DNA of 64,000 nucleotides, from assembly GCA_025451235.1 (NCBI GenBank), contig JANWKT010000001.1, positions 1 through 64,000 of the forward strand, in the 5' to 3' direction. The position numbers and the translations under genes were made by a program. This document shows positions 19,926-30,639 of this stretch, in pieces. The notes beneath the pieces are model-generated. The model made no database searches. It worked only from the letters and a program-made list of their open reading frames with translations, and had not been told where the DNA came from. Each line of letters begins with the position of its first letter. Within the stretch, counting starts at the first letter, position 1. Source of the stretch: Flavobacteriales bacterium. Lineage in GTDB: Bacteria; Bacteroidota; Bacteroidia; CAIKAF01.

Positions 19926-20330
19926 TTAGTTACTGCTCTTAAAATGCATTTGAATAACCTGAGCAATGGCAGCAAATTCTTCTTTGGATATCTGTAGTTT
20001 GGGGTTGTTGAAATCCATCTCCTTCATATTGTTTACCGGGATAAGATGTACGTGGGCATGGGGCACCTCAAAGCCTGCCACTACCATTCCAATACGCTGG
20101 GTGGGAATTGTTTTTTGGATCGCTTTGGCCACAAGTCTGGCAAACTCCATGAGCCCAGCATAGGTGGTGGCGTCCAGGTCAAATAAATGATCTACCTCTT
20201 GTTTAGGGATGCATAAAACATGTCCACGTTTTAATGGGGCAATATCCATGATTGCCAAATAATGATCTGTTTCGGCTACCTTATAACCCGGAATTTCTCC
20301 ACTTACTATTTGAGAGAAGATGGAAGCCAT
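19926..20330 (-). CDS. HIT-family nucleotide hydrolase/transferase
   Basis: 134 residues, cytosolic. The histidine-triad signature HAHVHLIPV is near residue 90, with the usual N-terminal FSQIVSGEIPGYKVAE and HVLCIPKQEVDHLFDL segments of HinT-like proteins that hydrolyse nucleoside phosphoramidates or dinucleotides. The ATG shares its A with the last base of the greA stop codon (TAATG), so it is translationally coupled to greA. The substrate cannot be told from sequence. Confidence 0.92.
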   Translation of the reverse strand: MASIFSQIVSGEIPGYKVAETDHYLAIMDIAPLKRGHVLCIPKQEVDHLFDLDATTYAGLMEFARLVAKAIQKTIPTQRIGMVVAGFEVPHAHVHLIPVNNMKEMDFNNPKLQISKEEFAAIAQVIQMHFKSSN

Positions 20331-20803
20331 TATCTTGAAATTTTCATTACCTCAAAGGTCATTAATCCCCCAGGGACTTGAACATCAACTGTTTCTCCCT
20401 CTTTTAATCCTAACAATGCTTTTCCAATGGGTGAATCGCTGCTGATCTTGCCTTCTTTTAAGTTAGCCTCGTTTTCGGAAACTATCTGGTATTCCATTAC
20501 AGCACTGTTCTTTTTGTTCTTGATCTTTACTTTGCTTAAAAGGGATACTTTCGAGGTATCCACATTGGCATTATCCAGGATCCTTGAATTATTAAGGGTT
20601 TCCTGGAGTTTCGAGATCTTTGACTCCAGCAATCCCTGGGCCTCTTTGGCAGCATCATATTCAGCATTCTCGGAAAGGTCCCCTTTGTCACGGGCTTCAG
20701 CTATTTGTTGAGAAATCTTAGGTCTTTCAATAGACACCATGTGTTCCAATTCCTCTTTCAGCCTTTTATAACCTTCTTCGGTTAAGTAATTTATCTTCGA
20801 CAT
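20330..20803 (-). CDS. greA: Transcription elongation factor GreA
   Basis: 157 residues, the usual length. The N-terminal coiled coil (EEGYKRLKEELEHM) holds the conserved acidic tip DKGDLSENAEYDAAKE that reaches into the RNA polymerase secondary channel and stimulates transcript cleavage. The C-terminal FKBP-like domain ends SPIGKALLGLKEGETVDVQVPGG. First gene of a two-gene unit with the HIT protein. A possible -7 box (TACATTTG, 20892-20899) lies 89 bases upstream, beside the terminator of the preceding gene. Confidence 0.97.
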   Translation of the reverse strand: MSKINYLTEEGYKRLKEELEHMVSIERPKISQQIAEARDKGDLSENAEYDAAKEAQGLLESKISKLQETLNNSRILDNANVDTSKVSLLSKVKIKNKKNSAVMEYQIVSENEANLKEGKISSDSPIGKALLGLKEGETVDVQVPGGLMTFEVMKISR

Positions 20804-20859
20804 TGGTCCTGATATTTATGGGTATTTAAGGCGTTGTTACAAAGCCTTCTTAAAAACAT

Positions 20860-20886
20860 GAACAGAAAGCTTTCGGCTTTCTGTTC
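20860..20886 (-). terminator. Terminator after the PorV/PorQ operon
   Basis: Perfect 11-bp stem GAACAGAAAGC / GCTTTCTGTTC with loop TTTCG (plus-strand sequence). On the minus strand it follows the PorV/PorQ stop by about 50 bases and is followed by ATGTTTTTAA. A TACATTTG -7 box at 20892-20899 on the same strand may start the greA transcript within or next to this hairpin. Confidence 0.75.
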
Positions 20887-20934
20887 GGTAACAAATGTAT
20901 AAAGATTTATTGAATTATAAAGAAATTTCGGAGC

Positions 20935-22047
20935 TTAGATTGTGAACCTGGCACCAAAACTATGCACCCCTCCAAAATTGTAAGTAGCTCTAAATGAGTA
21001 ATCAAAACCAATTTTGGTAGTTCCACCTTTTTTAAACGGAGCTTCGAAGGTAATACCTCCGGTAGGTCCGAAAAATGCGTTTAACATGGTTGGGGTAGCT
21101 CCTTCTCTGTTTCCAAATATCCCTTCCTCAAATGCATATCCACCGCGAACCATCAGCATATTTTTGAAGTTATACTGAAGTCCTAAAGTCCATTGGTCAT
21201 AAGTAAATGAATGGGTGGCAAAGTTGAAAGCAAAATCCAAAGAATGAGATTTATTGATACGATACATATATCCAACGCCGATATTCATCAATGCAGGCAT
21301 TTCATATTCCGCTGATCTTTGTTCAACTGTTACCAATGATCCGAAGATGGGAGAAGTAAATTGTGTAGAAAGTCCATCACCATTTGCTCTCATTCTTGGT
21401 CCGATGTTTTTTAATGTGATCCCAAAGAATAAATTATCCTGGTCATCATCTGGTAGCCCTTCGATCTTGCGTTTGCCGATCTTGGTTTTATACATGATCC
21501 CTGCATCCACCGCAAAACCTGTAGAGTTTACGTTTGACAATCCTTGAGTGATGATCCTAACGGTAATACCACCGGATATTTTTTTAGAGAAAGCTCTTGA
21601 ATATGATAAAGCAATGTTCAAATTACTTACTTGATAGGTATTACCCGTACCTTCAGGTTGGTCGACGGTAGTTTCCGAAATTTTACCTGAATTAAGTGCC
21701 ATTACACTTAAACCGATCACACCTCTTTGTGCCCCTAGATTTTGTGCAAATCCGAAACTTTCAATGTTGATACCGGTTCCTGCCAACCACATGGAATGCG
21801 AAAATATAAGTTCTGTCTTTTTAGTAAAAGACAAACCAGCCACATTCATGAACTGTGATTCTAACCCACGGCAAAAAGCAGTATTTGCATTTGCCCAGCC
21901 TGAACTACGAGCCCAAGGGTTAATCAAAAGATCGGTGCTGCCCGCAGAACCAGCCCTATCACCGTTTCCAGCGTAGGTGAATTGAAAGGCAGCTGACATA
22001 AGTACAATAGTCGCCAATAATTTTTTTCCTGTCTTCATCTTTGCCAT
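20935..22047 (-). CDS. PorV/PorQ-family outer-membrane protein
   Basis: 370 residues with signal peptide (MKTGKKLLATIVLMSAAFQFTYA, preceded by MAK). The body is an outer-membrane beta-barrel of the PorV/PorQ (UPF0164) type: early NPWARSSGWANANTAFCRGLE and NVAGLSFTKKTELIFSHSMW, later FGITLKNIGPRM, ending FGARFTI. PorV carries T9SS cargo from the SprA channel to the attachment complex; PorQ is related. This gene closes a minus-strand run of TonB-dependent receptor and giant surface protein, 34 bases after the latter, so it may be a dedicated partner for those proteins. Whether it replaces the housekeeping PorV cannot be decided here. Confidence 0.85.
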   Translation of the reverse strand: MAKMKTGKKLLATIVLMSAAFQFTYAGNGDRAGSAGSTDLLINPWARSSGWANANTAFCRGLESQFMNVAGLSFTKKTELIFSHSMWLAGTGINIESFGFAQNLGAQRGVIGLSVMALNSGKISETTVDQPEGTGNTYQVSNLNIALSYSRAFSKKISGGITVRIITQGLSNVNSTGFAVDAGIMYKTKIGKRKIEGLPDDDQDNLFFGITLKNIGPRMRANGDGLSTQFTSPIFGSLVTVEQRSAEYEMPALMNIGVGYMYRINKSHSLDFAFNFATHSFTYDQWTLGLQYNFKNMLMVRGGYAFEEGIFGNREGATPTMLNAFFGPTGGITFEAPFKKGGTTKIGFDYSFRATYNFGGVHSFGARFTI

Positions 22048-22081
22048 ATTATTCTTTAATTAATAATAAATACATTCAACA

Positions 22082-25000
22082 TTAGAAATTATCAAGTTGT
22101 AATGGTCTTAATACTCCATACCATTTCAATATTTTCTCACCAATACCTGGGGCATTTACATGTATAATGTATAAGCCGGTTGATATAGGAATATTTTTAT
22201 AGTTCTTTAGATCCCATGCTACACTGGTAGTGGTATTGTCATCCTTTTCAAAGGTCCTGATAAGCGTACCATTTAATGTATAGATAGAAATTGTACATCT
22301 ATCCGGCAGGTTTACAATTTTTACCCTGTTATCCAATGCTGAGGTTTCATACTCACTTGCTGAATAATAAGGGTTAGGAACCACCTGAATAATATCCAAT
22401 GCACTAGAGGCGGTTGGTGTATTATTGATAATCGATTCCAATCCATCGAATGTAAATTCATACATCGGATTATTAGCATTTACCGGAGCTGACTCAGGGT
22501 TCACTGAAGAATAATCTTTCGAATATGATTTCTGAACTCTTAATCTTATCCTCAGATCACTAGCTAACCAGTTTTTGCCGGTAACGCTGAATGGAATTCC
22601 AGCCCAGATACAATTTCTCCAAACCTGACGAGCTCTAGCCAATGAAACTCCGCTGATAGGTTCAAAATTATTCGTTGTATCCGTTAAGTTCTTAATGATC
22701 TTTAATCCATAATCATAATTAGGGAATATATTGTAAGCACCTTCTGCAGGGTTTGATTCGAATACATAGATATAATGTTTACCCGCAAATAAATAATCAC
22801 CCAGGTCAGAAACATATCCTTCCGGATTTCCTGTTAAAGGATCAGAATTAGAAGGATTGAATAACATATCCCTTCCATTCTCACCAGCCAGATAAGAATC
22901 TTCACCGAAAGCGATATTCAATCTTTCTCCTGTTTCCACATTGATGGCATATCCAGGGAACCAACCCATTCCATAAGCCGAAATATAATTCGGGTCAGAA
23001 GGATTTGAACTTGCCGTAGTAGCAAAGTTTTTATTTCCATCCTGGTCAACAGAGAATGCAAAACGCAGGTCTAAGTTTTTAGGTGGAGTTGAATTTGGGA
23101 AACCTGGATCTACATTCGCATCATTGGGTAAACTTCCAATCGGATTGTAAGTTTCGAATACAGGACATCTGCTCCATTTTGATTTATCAGGAGTGATAAC
23201 AATATCAATAGATCCTATATATGAATTTGCGGTATTAGGAATAATTTTCCCTGAAGCATTGATCTGGCTAGAATAACCAACGTTATGTCCTGGGAACAAC
23301 TGAGTGGCATTCGGGTCTTGTTTATAGTTACTTACACTGGAAGTAAGAATATAAGGTACAATACCGCCACCACCATAGAAGGATGTTCCGCTTACAAATT
23401 TGCCCTGTGGGTCAAAATAAATTTTCTGAGCTTGAGAGCAAACTACCGTTTCCATATAGTTACTATTCCAATACGTAGTATTATCATCAGCAGTGCTACC
23501 TGCTCTTACCCAATTCAATGGAGAGTCACCATCTATATCAGGGAAGAATCCGAGGTAAACATTTTCTGGGTCATCGAATTCGATGCTCGAAAATAAAAGT
23601 CCATTCCCCGGGGTTGATACTTCGGTACCATTGATGTCAATAGACCCTGGATCAGTATAGAAGGTGGCAATATTACAACCGGCTGTATTCACGATCCATG
23701 ATGGACCAGGATTTTGAACCTGGTGAACATCGATAGAGAATCCAAGGAATTCGTTGGTTCTTTCGTCATAAATGATTTGTTCGTACGCCTGAGCCAAATT
23801 GCTTTCTGATCTGGCAACCGTATCAGAACCCGAAATAGTATCCGGATCCAACAAAACCCATGTGGCGGTGCTTTGAATCGCTTTTACAGCTTGGTTGGTG
23901 GTATCCATTACTTTTAAAATATATCTCTTGCCTTTAATCAACAAGGGATCAATAATTTTTACTTTGATAGGTCCTAATCCATTTTCATAAGTAAGAATTT
24001 TTGTTCTATGGTTTGGATCGGCTAAAATGGCATCTTCAGTTGCTTTGGTCAATTCCAGCACATTTCCTCCATTTCCTCTTCCTTCCAGTCTGGTAATTTG
24101 TGGTCCAAATCCATACAATGAATTCAGAATGGTTCCTCCATTTTCTACGGAAGGAATATGCGGTGTAGCTTTATAAACTTTAATGTTTCTTCTACCCAGG
24201 AAGAATGGTTCTTTTTGCCCATCCAATAAGGTAGGATCATTTGGATCATAGGTTTTATAATTGTTATATCCATAAGCCAATGCCATATAATAATAGTCTT
24301 TATGGTTCACCAGTGTTTTGCTGGTATTGGTTACCGACTCATTGAACTGATCCTGATCAATTTTAAACGAGTGTCGGATACCCTGGTTCTCACCATCTAC
24401 TTTTACCACCGGTACTGAATATCCCAATCCATCATCATACTCAAAGTTGACGATTCTGCTGATCGGATTTCCGTTGGCATCAAAGTTTCGAAGATCACAT
24501 TGGGCCACCAATCGACCGAATTCAGAACCATCCGAACCAAATATATCAGTAGCGGTTACGGTTTTATCTTTTACCTGATAGATCAAATATCCTTCGAAAC
24601 GGATCATTCTATCATAATGCGCCGTATCGATCTGAGTACCTATCTGAATGGTAGTAGATACCTGGACACTTTGGTTATTTAAATAACCATATAAGCTATC
24701 CACCAAGGTCATCCCTACATAAATGTAGAACATGCTATCTTCTGGCAGCGCTTGTTGATTTTGATACAAATAATAAGTAGTTCCTGAAACATCGGTTGAA
24801 TCGAACTGAGGTACCCAAATGGTGGTATCCGTTGTAACAGGTGAAGAAGATAAAACATATTCAGGAATGAAGTAGTTTAATTCTTCATATTGATTCAAGT
24901 AGTTATTTGAAATGGATTTATTGGTCAAATACATCACTAATTCCTGGTCTAATTCCTGGATATTTAAATCTGGAGCATCCGGACCATTCAATACTTTAAA

Positions 25001-26743
25001 ACAGTTTTCGAAAAGTGATTGGGCTTTGATGTCGGCTGCCAATACTTTCAATACAGATTCGTAGGAGGCCCCTGTTGAAGATCGTGCCCAAACCACCCCG
25101 GTTGTAATATCGTTTACAGCACCCGGCTTGAGGGTAAATGGTCCAGCGGACTGAACGAAACGACGGTCACCCGCCTGGTTAGGGTTGGGAGATCCTCCGG
25201 TATTCGTTTCCGACCAACTGAAAGAGGCGGCTATACCTTTGGTTCCCCAGTTCCATGGATCAGAATCGCCTGGGAACATGAAATCTGCTTTAGGAGAAGC
25301 AGCACAAGATCCGGAAGGATAACCATTGCAACCAAAGATCATTCTGGAATTGTCTCTCCAATATCCTCTCAGGTAGTTATAATATTCAGGACCTGTACTA
25401 GGGTCACCGGTAACAGCACCAGAGTTATTATAATAAACGAATCTTCTCATACCGAAACGTTCGTTGTCAGCAATTGTATCATCAAATCCAACTCCGTTGA
25501 TACCGAAAGTTGCATTTGTTCTAAGCGTATCCTTGGTATCGCTTAATAATAAGTTCATCGCAGCCAATGCCTCGGGAGTTGGGTTATTTGGATCCCAGCT
25601 TTTATCCCAGAAATCCGCAATACCGTTGTTATCCATATAAGGACCTAAGAAGAAGTCGATACCAATGGCTGGTGGATTTGCACCATAACCATTCTGACCA
25701 GAATATGGATTATCAAAATCATCTGCATTGTACATAAATCCAAATCCACGTTCAACATCACATCCGGTATAATCATCAATCGCTCCACCGATATCAGCAT
25801 CTGTATTGATACCAAAATAACATTGTTCCAATGTAGTGGTTCCGCGATTGATCAACTGATAATTATAAAAGGTCATGTTGTTGATCTCATCATTGGTATT
25901 AAACCCAAAACCTTGAGCTCTGATCTCCATACCAATTGCATTACCAGCAGATTCACCATGGATATTTCCTTTATCGTTAAATACCCACCATAAAGTAAAG
26001 TCACCATACAGAAGGGCACTTCTATTTGTTCTGCAATCAATGGTATTATCCAAATCATAAAATGGATAATCACCATCTGAATAATCATATACTCCATCTC
26101 CTGCCACATCATAGAAAGGAGCGAGAATATTCTGCATCACTAAATGCTGTCCGTTCGATTGAAGGATTGGATTTCCTGGCCATTTTTTAATGGACTCAGG
26201 TACTTGATAATTGTCACAAGATGGGTCGGTAGATGTACCATCGCCGCATAACCTGAACAATTCAACATCCTGACGGCTAACACTCCAAAGCTGATCATAC
26301 AGGTCACAAGTCTCTGCATCAATGGCAGCACTGCCTAATGTATCCAATGGACCTGTCCAATAGTCAACCCCATTTGTACGGTAACGTTGAGCAGCCACTT
26401 TTAAGGTTTGTGTCTGAGCCTCACGTCCACCAATCCAAAGGTTTCCTACAAATAAGGAGTGGGTATTACTTCCTTTAGGAATTTCATAACGGGCATTCGA
26501 GATCAAATCCCACCACATATCACCTCCGGAGTGAATCAAAGCACGAACATTGTTTACATTCAACTCAGCAGAAGTTGAAGGTGGTAAACATCCGGCTGAA
26601 GTAGATTTTTCTTCAGCACTTTGCTTCCCGGCATTGGTAGACTTGGTTGGGTCGAACACATAGGCATTCACTATGGCGGTTGAACCAAATAAAAGCCCTA
26701 ATGTTAACACTGCAAAAATTCTTTTCATATTCCTCGATTTCAT
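22082..26743 (-). CDS. Giant surface protein, copy B, with type A-like sorting domain
   Basis: 1553 residues. Signal peptide MKRIFAVLTLGLLFGSTAIVNA (ATG 26743 adds MKSRN; ATG 26728 is an alternative). The mature start has SAGCLPPSTSAELNVNNV and RALIHSGGDMWWDL, then NLWIGGREAQTQTLKVAAQR. An acidic metal-binding-like block reads NTDADIGGAIDDYTGCDVER, followed by PPAIGIDFFLGPY. The C-terminal ~100 residues (VVPNPYYSASEYE, ISIYTLNGTLIRTF, STGLYIIHV) resemble a type A sorting/FlgD-like Ig domain, but the tail KWYGVLRPLQLDNF runs past the usual end. It is a paralogue of the gene at 31485-36119 with long identical stretches. It lies 23 bases after a TonB-dependent receptor. Function unknown; a surface partner of that receptor is inferred. 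Confidence 0.8.
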   Translation of the reverse strand: MKSRNMKRIFAVLTLGLLFGSTAIVNAYVFDPTKSTNAGKQSAEEKSTSAGCLPPSTSAELNVNNVRALIHSGGDMWWDLISNARYEIPKGSNTHSLFVGNLWIGGREAQTQTLKVAAQRYRTNGVDYWTGPLDTLGSAAIDAETCDLYDQLWSVSRQDVELFRLCGDGTSTDPSCDNYQVPESIKKWPGNPILQSNGQHLVMQNILAPFYDVAGDGVYDYSDGDYPFYDLDNTIDCRTNRSALLYGDFTLWWVFNDKGNIHGESAGNAIGMEIRAQGFGFNTNDEINNMTFYNYQLINRGTTTLEQCYFGINTDADIGGAIDDYTGCDVERGFGFMYNADDFDNPYSGQNGYGANPPAIGIDFFLGPYMDNNGIADFWDKSWDPNNPTPEALAAMNLLLSDTKDTLRTNATFGINGVGFDDTIADNERFGMRRFVYYNNSGAVTGDPSTGPEYYNYLRGYWRDNSRMIFGCNGYPSGSCAASPKADFMFPGDSDPWNWGTKGIAASFSWSETNTGGSPNPNQAGDRRFVQSAGPFTLKPGAVNDITTGVVWARSSTGASYESVLKVLAADIKAQSLFENCFKVLNGPDAPDLNIQELDQELVMYLTNKSISNNYLNQYEELNYFIPEYVLSSSPVTTDTTIWVPQFDSTDVSGTTYYLYQNQQALPEDSMFYIYVGMTLVDSLYGYLNNQSVQVSTTIQIGTQIDTAHYDRMIRFEGYLIYQVKDKTVTATDIFGSDGSEFGRLVAQCDLRNFDANGNPISRIVNFEYDDGLGYSVPVVKVDGENQGIRHSFKIDQDQFNESVTNTSKTLVNHKDYYYMALAYGYNNYKTYDPNDPTLLDGQKEPFFLGRRNIKVYKATPHIPSVENGGTILNSLYGFGPQITRLEGRGNGGNVLELTKATEDAILADPNHRTKILTYENGLGPIKVKIIDPLLIKGKRYILKVMDTTNQAVKAIQSTATWVLLDPDTISGSDTVARSESNLAQAYEQIIYDERTNEFLGFSIDVHQVQNPGPSWIVNTAGCNIATFYTDPGSIDINGTEVSTPGNGLLFSSIEFDDPENVYLGFFPDIDGDSPLNWVRAGSTADDNTTYWNSNYMETVVCSQAQKIYFDPQGKFVSGTSFYGGGGIVPYILTSSVSNYKQDPNATQLFPGHNVGYSSQINASGKIIPNTANSYIGSIDIVITPDKSKWSRCPVFETYNPIGSLPNDANVDPGFPNSTPPKNLDLRFAFSVDQDGNKNFATTASSNPSDPNYISAYGMGWFPGYAINVETGERLNIAFGEDSYLAGENGRDMLFNPSNSDPLTGNPEGYVSDLGDYLFAGKHYIYVFESNPAEGAYNIFPNYDYGLKIIKNLTDTTNNFEPISGVSLARARQVWRNCIWAGIPFSVTGKNWLASDLRIRLRVQKSYSKDYSSVNPESAPVNANNPMYEFTFDGLESIINNTPTASSALDIIQVVPNPYYSASEYETSALDNRVKIVNLPDRCTISIYTLNGTLIRTFEKDDNTTTSVAWDLKNYKNIPISTGLYIIHVNAPGIGEKILKWYGVLRPLQLDNF

Positions 26744-26766
26744 ATTTTAAACAAAAACTTTTTCAA

Positions 26767-29700
26767 TTAAAAACTTAAAATAGCTCCAAACCTTACTCTT
26801 CTTGGCATACTGTAGTTATAAGGATCGTTTACCTTCATATTATAGTAGTTCATATAAGATGTAGGATCCACCTGGCTTAAGATCTGAGCTTCGTAATTTG
26901 GAGCAGTTAAATAACCATCATCCGTTGGACTACCTGTAGCGGCATACACTCCAACAATATTCTGAACATTGAATAGGTTTTGAATATTTATATACAATTG
27001 TAGAGTGGCTCTTTTACGACCAGTATTGTTTTCTTTTTTCTTGCCAAAGAATAAAGTAATGTCCTTGTTAATGCTGAGGTCATTGTAAAATTCAAATGGA
27101 AGGCGAGCTCCATTTAATGAACCTAATAATGATCCATTGGAAGATCCAGTAATTAATTGGGTGGGTGTAGGGATCACCTGACGTGAATATGGAACACCAG
27201 AGTTTCCGTAAAGGGTCATACTTACGCCAAGGTTTCTAAAGATGGCCTCAAAGAATTTTCCACGAGGTCCCATATATTTAGTACCGGTAGAAGGATCTTT
27301 ATCTTTTGTTTCACCAAAATTAAATACTCCAAATAACTTGAACTGGTGACGGGTATCATATCCTAATGGAATCGTTGAACGCAAGTTAGGTTGACCAGAG
27401 TTGATCAGGTTCAATTGAGAGAAACTGTTCGATCCAGTACCGTCGGCAAATTGTAAAGTATAGTTAGCGGTTAAACTAATATTGCCACTTTGAGGTGCAA
27501 GAATGATCTCAGCCGAAAGACCTTTTACCGTAGCAAAATCTATATTGCTCCAGTTGGTATACGTTCTTGGATAAGCTTCCTGCACTTTCACTACAGCGAT
27601 CATATCACGCAATTCTTTATAAAAGGCACGAATTTTAAATAAGATAGACTCCGTTAAGATCTGACGGAAGCTCAATGAAAACTCAGTGGTTCTTTCAGGT
27701 CTTAAATTTGGGTTATTAAACCTTTTGTTACCTGTATTATAAGATGCATTATCCCAGAATAAATAATCCAAAGGATTCATTTGGGCCAGGTTCTGGTTAC
27801 CATCAAACAAGGTAGGACGCTGAGTAAGCACATCATAATACGCAGAGAACAATGTTTTTTCGGAGATAGGGAATGAGAAAGAAATCCTTGGCATTACATT
27901 TACTTGAGGTACATAATCGGTAAATGCGTTGAAAAGTCCAGCTCCAACGGTTTTGCTTCCACCTTCTGAAACAGATGAAGTAGCAGGATCCGTTAAATAA
28001 GGTTGAACGCGACCGGATGAGTTTCTCAATAAAGTAGGGTCGTTGATCACTTCTCCATCAGCATTGTACCAGGTATCACCATCTCTGAATCCCAAAGGAG
28101 CACCAGAGGTTGGATTGTTCTCATCCACTACATATACTACCCAATCATCTTCTACATTTCCGGGCACTACATACGAGCTTGGGAAAAGATTCCAATCAAC
28201 ATCTCCAGCTTTTCTGGTATCGTATAATGAATATTGGTCCTTCAATACTTTTTGGTTAGCGTCAAAACGATCGATCCTCACTCCTACGCTAAATACAATA
28301 TCTTTAAAAGAGAATTTATCCTGTATATAACCTGCCATATAAATAGGCTGGAATGCAGAAGTAGGTCTGGTATTAAATCCGTTGGCATCTTTTTCAAGGA
28401 AGAAATCTTCAAAACTGCTTCTTCCTTCTACCCTGTTACCATATGCATCATAACCAATATGAGTAATCAAGTTGTTACCGCTGTTGTATAGCTCATCAGT
28501 AGCGAACATGTTCAGGTCAAAGAAATCAGGATCTAACCCATCAATATTGATATAGTCTAATCCATTTACACTCAATCCCAATTTTTGTCTCAGGTTATAA
28601 TCAAATAAAGATTGACCTAAACCAAATCCAGGACGAAGTGGATCGGATACATATAATGGATTATAATTAATGGTATCCTGATAAGACATAGATGAATTAT
28701 ACACTGGCATGCCGTTAGCAAGATCCAGCGTACCCAAATGAGAACCGGTTAACTGCCTTGCAATGGTCCATAAACCCACCGGGGCAATGGTATAGGAAGC
28801 ATCCGTTCTTTGTTCAAATTCAAAACCTAATCCAATATCATGGTCTCCAATGGTGGCGGTTCCGGTAAAATTGATCCTGAACTGGTTGTTATCAAAATTG
28901 GAATATCCATTGTAAGCAAAGCCTGGGCTTCTATACATATCATAAACATTATCTGGTCCATAACCATTGATAATACCACCTGTATTAATAATGCTGGTTA
29001 ACTGGTCGTGGAATCCTTCGGATTGAGGATATAATGAATAGAATTGTGAAGTAACGGCTGCAATTTGGTCGTTGATCGACGAAGGTGTAAATGCAACGGA
29101 GGTATCCTGGTAACCTGTAAATAAATAACCAGACATATCTAATGAGTCATCATATCCATATGCATAAGTAGGTGCACGGTATACATCAAACTTACCGACA
29201 TAACCATAATTAAAGAACCTGTTTTCATGCTGTACGTCCTCAGTTTTTGTAAACCCTTTCAGATAATCTACCTGTAAACTGATCATGGCATTTTTTAATC
29301 CTTTGTATTTTCCTTTATCGTCTTTTTTACCTTCGAAGTATTGGGTGATCCGACCATAAATATTCCAGGTAAAGGCTTGAGTTCTTCCATTGCGATCCCA
29401 GTTAAACATGGAGTTATTATAATCCCATGCTTTTTGTTGTCTGGCGTTTACGTATCCACCTATGGAAATAAAAGTATTTTTTGCTGGGTTGATATCAATT
29501 TTAGCGTTTCCATTGATATACTGCCTATCTGCATTCAATCTATAAGAGCTTTTTTCAAAATCGTACACTCCCAAATACTCTGCATTCAAACGGGTACCAC
29601 TTTGTCCGGCAGGAGGCAGACGTAAAGGATCATTAATAATTCTATTGCGGGCATCATCGGTAGCTCTGTACCATCCACCAAAACCCGGGGTTGGATCAAG

Positions 29701-30549
29701 GTCATAACCTGCTTCAAGGGCCAACATAAAACCGGCCAAAGGTTTACCTTCTTTTCCTTTTCTTTTGATCATTGGTCCGCCGATCACACCACTCACATAA
29801 TGATGTCCAAAATTATCCAGGAACTGAGAGGTCCTTCCCTCAATAGCTCCAAAAAATTGGTTCGAAATATTTCTGGTGGTGATCTCAATGATACCTCCGG
29901 TTACGTCCCCATATTTTGCTGGAACACCACCCAGGATAGCGTTTACAGACTCTGCACCTTGACGAGGAATGGTAGACCCACCACCACGTACCTTCACACC
30001 ATCAATAAAAATGGTAGCATCTTGTCTGGATCCTGCAAAATTTTGAATGGCCCCGTCCCTTGTATAAACCCCAGCGGTTACGTTCACTATACCCAGGGTA
30101 GTAGTAGAAGGGTTATTCATGATCTCTTTTCTGCTATAGGTTCCTCCTTCGGAGGTATTTCCCGGGTCGATCTTGATTTTTGAAGTGCTTACCACAAATT
30201 CTTTCAGGGTAACATCTGCCTTCATTTTAGGACTTAAGAAGGTAATACTACCAGCCGTAATATTTACTCCAGTTTGGGTATACTGAGGTAATCCAGCACT
30301 GGAAAATTTTACGGTATAAGTACCAACACTTATGTTCTTGATCCAATAATTTCCATCGATATCAGCTGACTGGCCTGTTACCATCTTGTTGTTTTCCTCG
30401 ATAACAACGTTGGCGAATGGAATAGGAGTTTTACCATCCTCTTCAGTAATGGTTCCTTTTAACTCACCGGTAGTCTGCGCTAATGCTACCGTTTGAATGC
30501 CTGCCAAAAACAATAAAATGCTAAGTAACCTTTTCATCATCTTCATCAT
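26767..30549 (-). CDS. TonB-dependent receptor with CarboxypepD-reg-like domain, copy B
   Basis: 1260 residues. Signal peptide MMKMMKRLLSILLFLAGIQTVALAQ. Residues about 28-110 are a carboxypeptidase-regulatory-like Ig domain (GELKGTITEEDGKTPIPFAN), then a plug domain (DATIFIDGVKVRGG, VPAKYGDVTGGIIEITTRN) and a very large barrel ending RVRFGAILSF, the C-terminal Phe typical of outer-membrane barrels. It is SusC-like in order of domains but the partner is not SusD. Its C-terminal repeats YSRQVIPTPTQLITG and LLGSLNGARLPFEFY are identical in the second copy. Substrate unknown. It follows the small membrane protein gene by 90 bases and leads into the giant protein. Confidence 0.9.
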   Translation of the reverse strand: MMKMMKRLLSILLFLAGIQTVALAQTTGELKGTITEEDGKTPIPFANVVIEENNKMVTGQSADIDGNYWIKNISVGTYTVKFSSAGLPQYTQTGVNITAGSITFLSPKMKADVTLKEFVVSTSKIKIDPGNTSEGGTYSRKEIMNNPSTTTLGIVNVTAGVYTRDGAIQNFAGSRQDATIFIDGVKVRGGGSTIPRQGAESVNAILGGVPAKYGDVTGGIIEITTRNISNQFFGAIEGRTSQFLDNFGHHYVSGVIGGPMIKRKGKEGKPLAGFMLALEAGYDLDPTPGFGGWYRATDDARNRIINDPLRLPPAGQSGTRLNAEYLGVYDFEKSSYRLNADRQYINGNAKIDINPAKNTFISIGGYVNARQQKAWDYNNSMFNWDRNGRTQAFTWNIYGRITQYFEGKKDDKGKYKGLKNAMISLQVDYLKGFTKTEDVQHENRFFNYGYVGKFDVYRAPTYAYGYDDSLDMSGYLFTGYQDTSVAFTPSSINDQIAAVTSQFYSLYPQSEGFHDQLTSIINTGGIINGYGPDNVYDMYRSPGFAYNGYSNFDNNQFRINFTGTATIGDHDIGLGFEFEQRTDASYTIAPVGLWTIARQLTGSHLGTLDLANGMPVYNSSMSYQDTINYNPLYVSDPLRPGFGLGQSLFDYNLRQKLGLSVNGLDYINIDGLDPDFFDLNMFATDELYNSGNNLITHIGYDAYGNRVEGRSSFEDFFLEKDANGFNTRPTSAFQPIYMAGYIQDKFSFKDIVFSVGVRIDRFDANQKVLKDQYSLYDTRKAGDVDWNLFPSSYVVPGNVEDDWVVYVVDENNPTSGAPLGFRDGDTWYNADGEVINDPTLLRNSSGRVQPYLTDPATSSVSEGGSKTVGAGLFNAFTDYVPQVNVMPRISFSFPISEKTLFSAYYDVLTQRPTLFDGNQNLAQMNPLDYLFWDNASYNTGNKRFNNPNLRPERTTEFSLSFRQILTESILFKIRAFYKELRDMIAVVKVQEAYPRTYTNWSNIDFATVKGLSAEIILAPQSGNISLTANYTLQFADGTGSNSFSQLNLINSGQPNLRSTIPLGYDTRHQFKLFGVFNFGETKDKDPSTGTKYMGPRGKFFEAIFRNLGVSMTLYGNSGVPYSRQVIPTPTQLITGSSNGSLLGSLNGARLPFEFYNDLSINKDITLFFGKKKENNTGRKRATLQLYINIQNLFNVQNIVGVYAATGSPTDDGYLTAPNYEAQILSQVDPTSYMNYYNMKVNDPYNYSMPRRVRFGAILSF

Positions 30550-30639
30550 TATTTATTATATTTTTAATATAGGTCTGTAAATTTACAAGGTCGTAAAAGT
30601 ATATATTTAAGTCTATTTAACAAATGTTTAATTCACAAA

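Noticed and set aside
20892-20899. TACATTTG as a firm greA promoter
   Set aside because: The -7 match is good but there is no TTG 19-21 bases upstream and the start would fall in the terminator hairpin; mentioned only as possible.
22082-26743. SusD-family assignment for the giant proteins
   Set aside because: No SusD-like TPR motifs or lipobox, and they are about three times longer.
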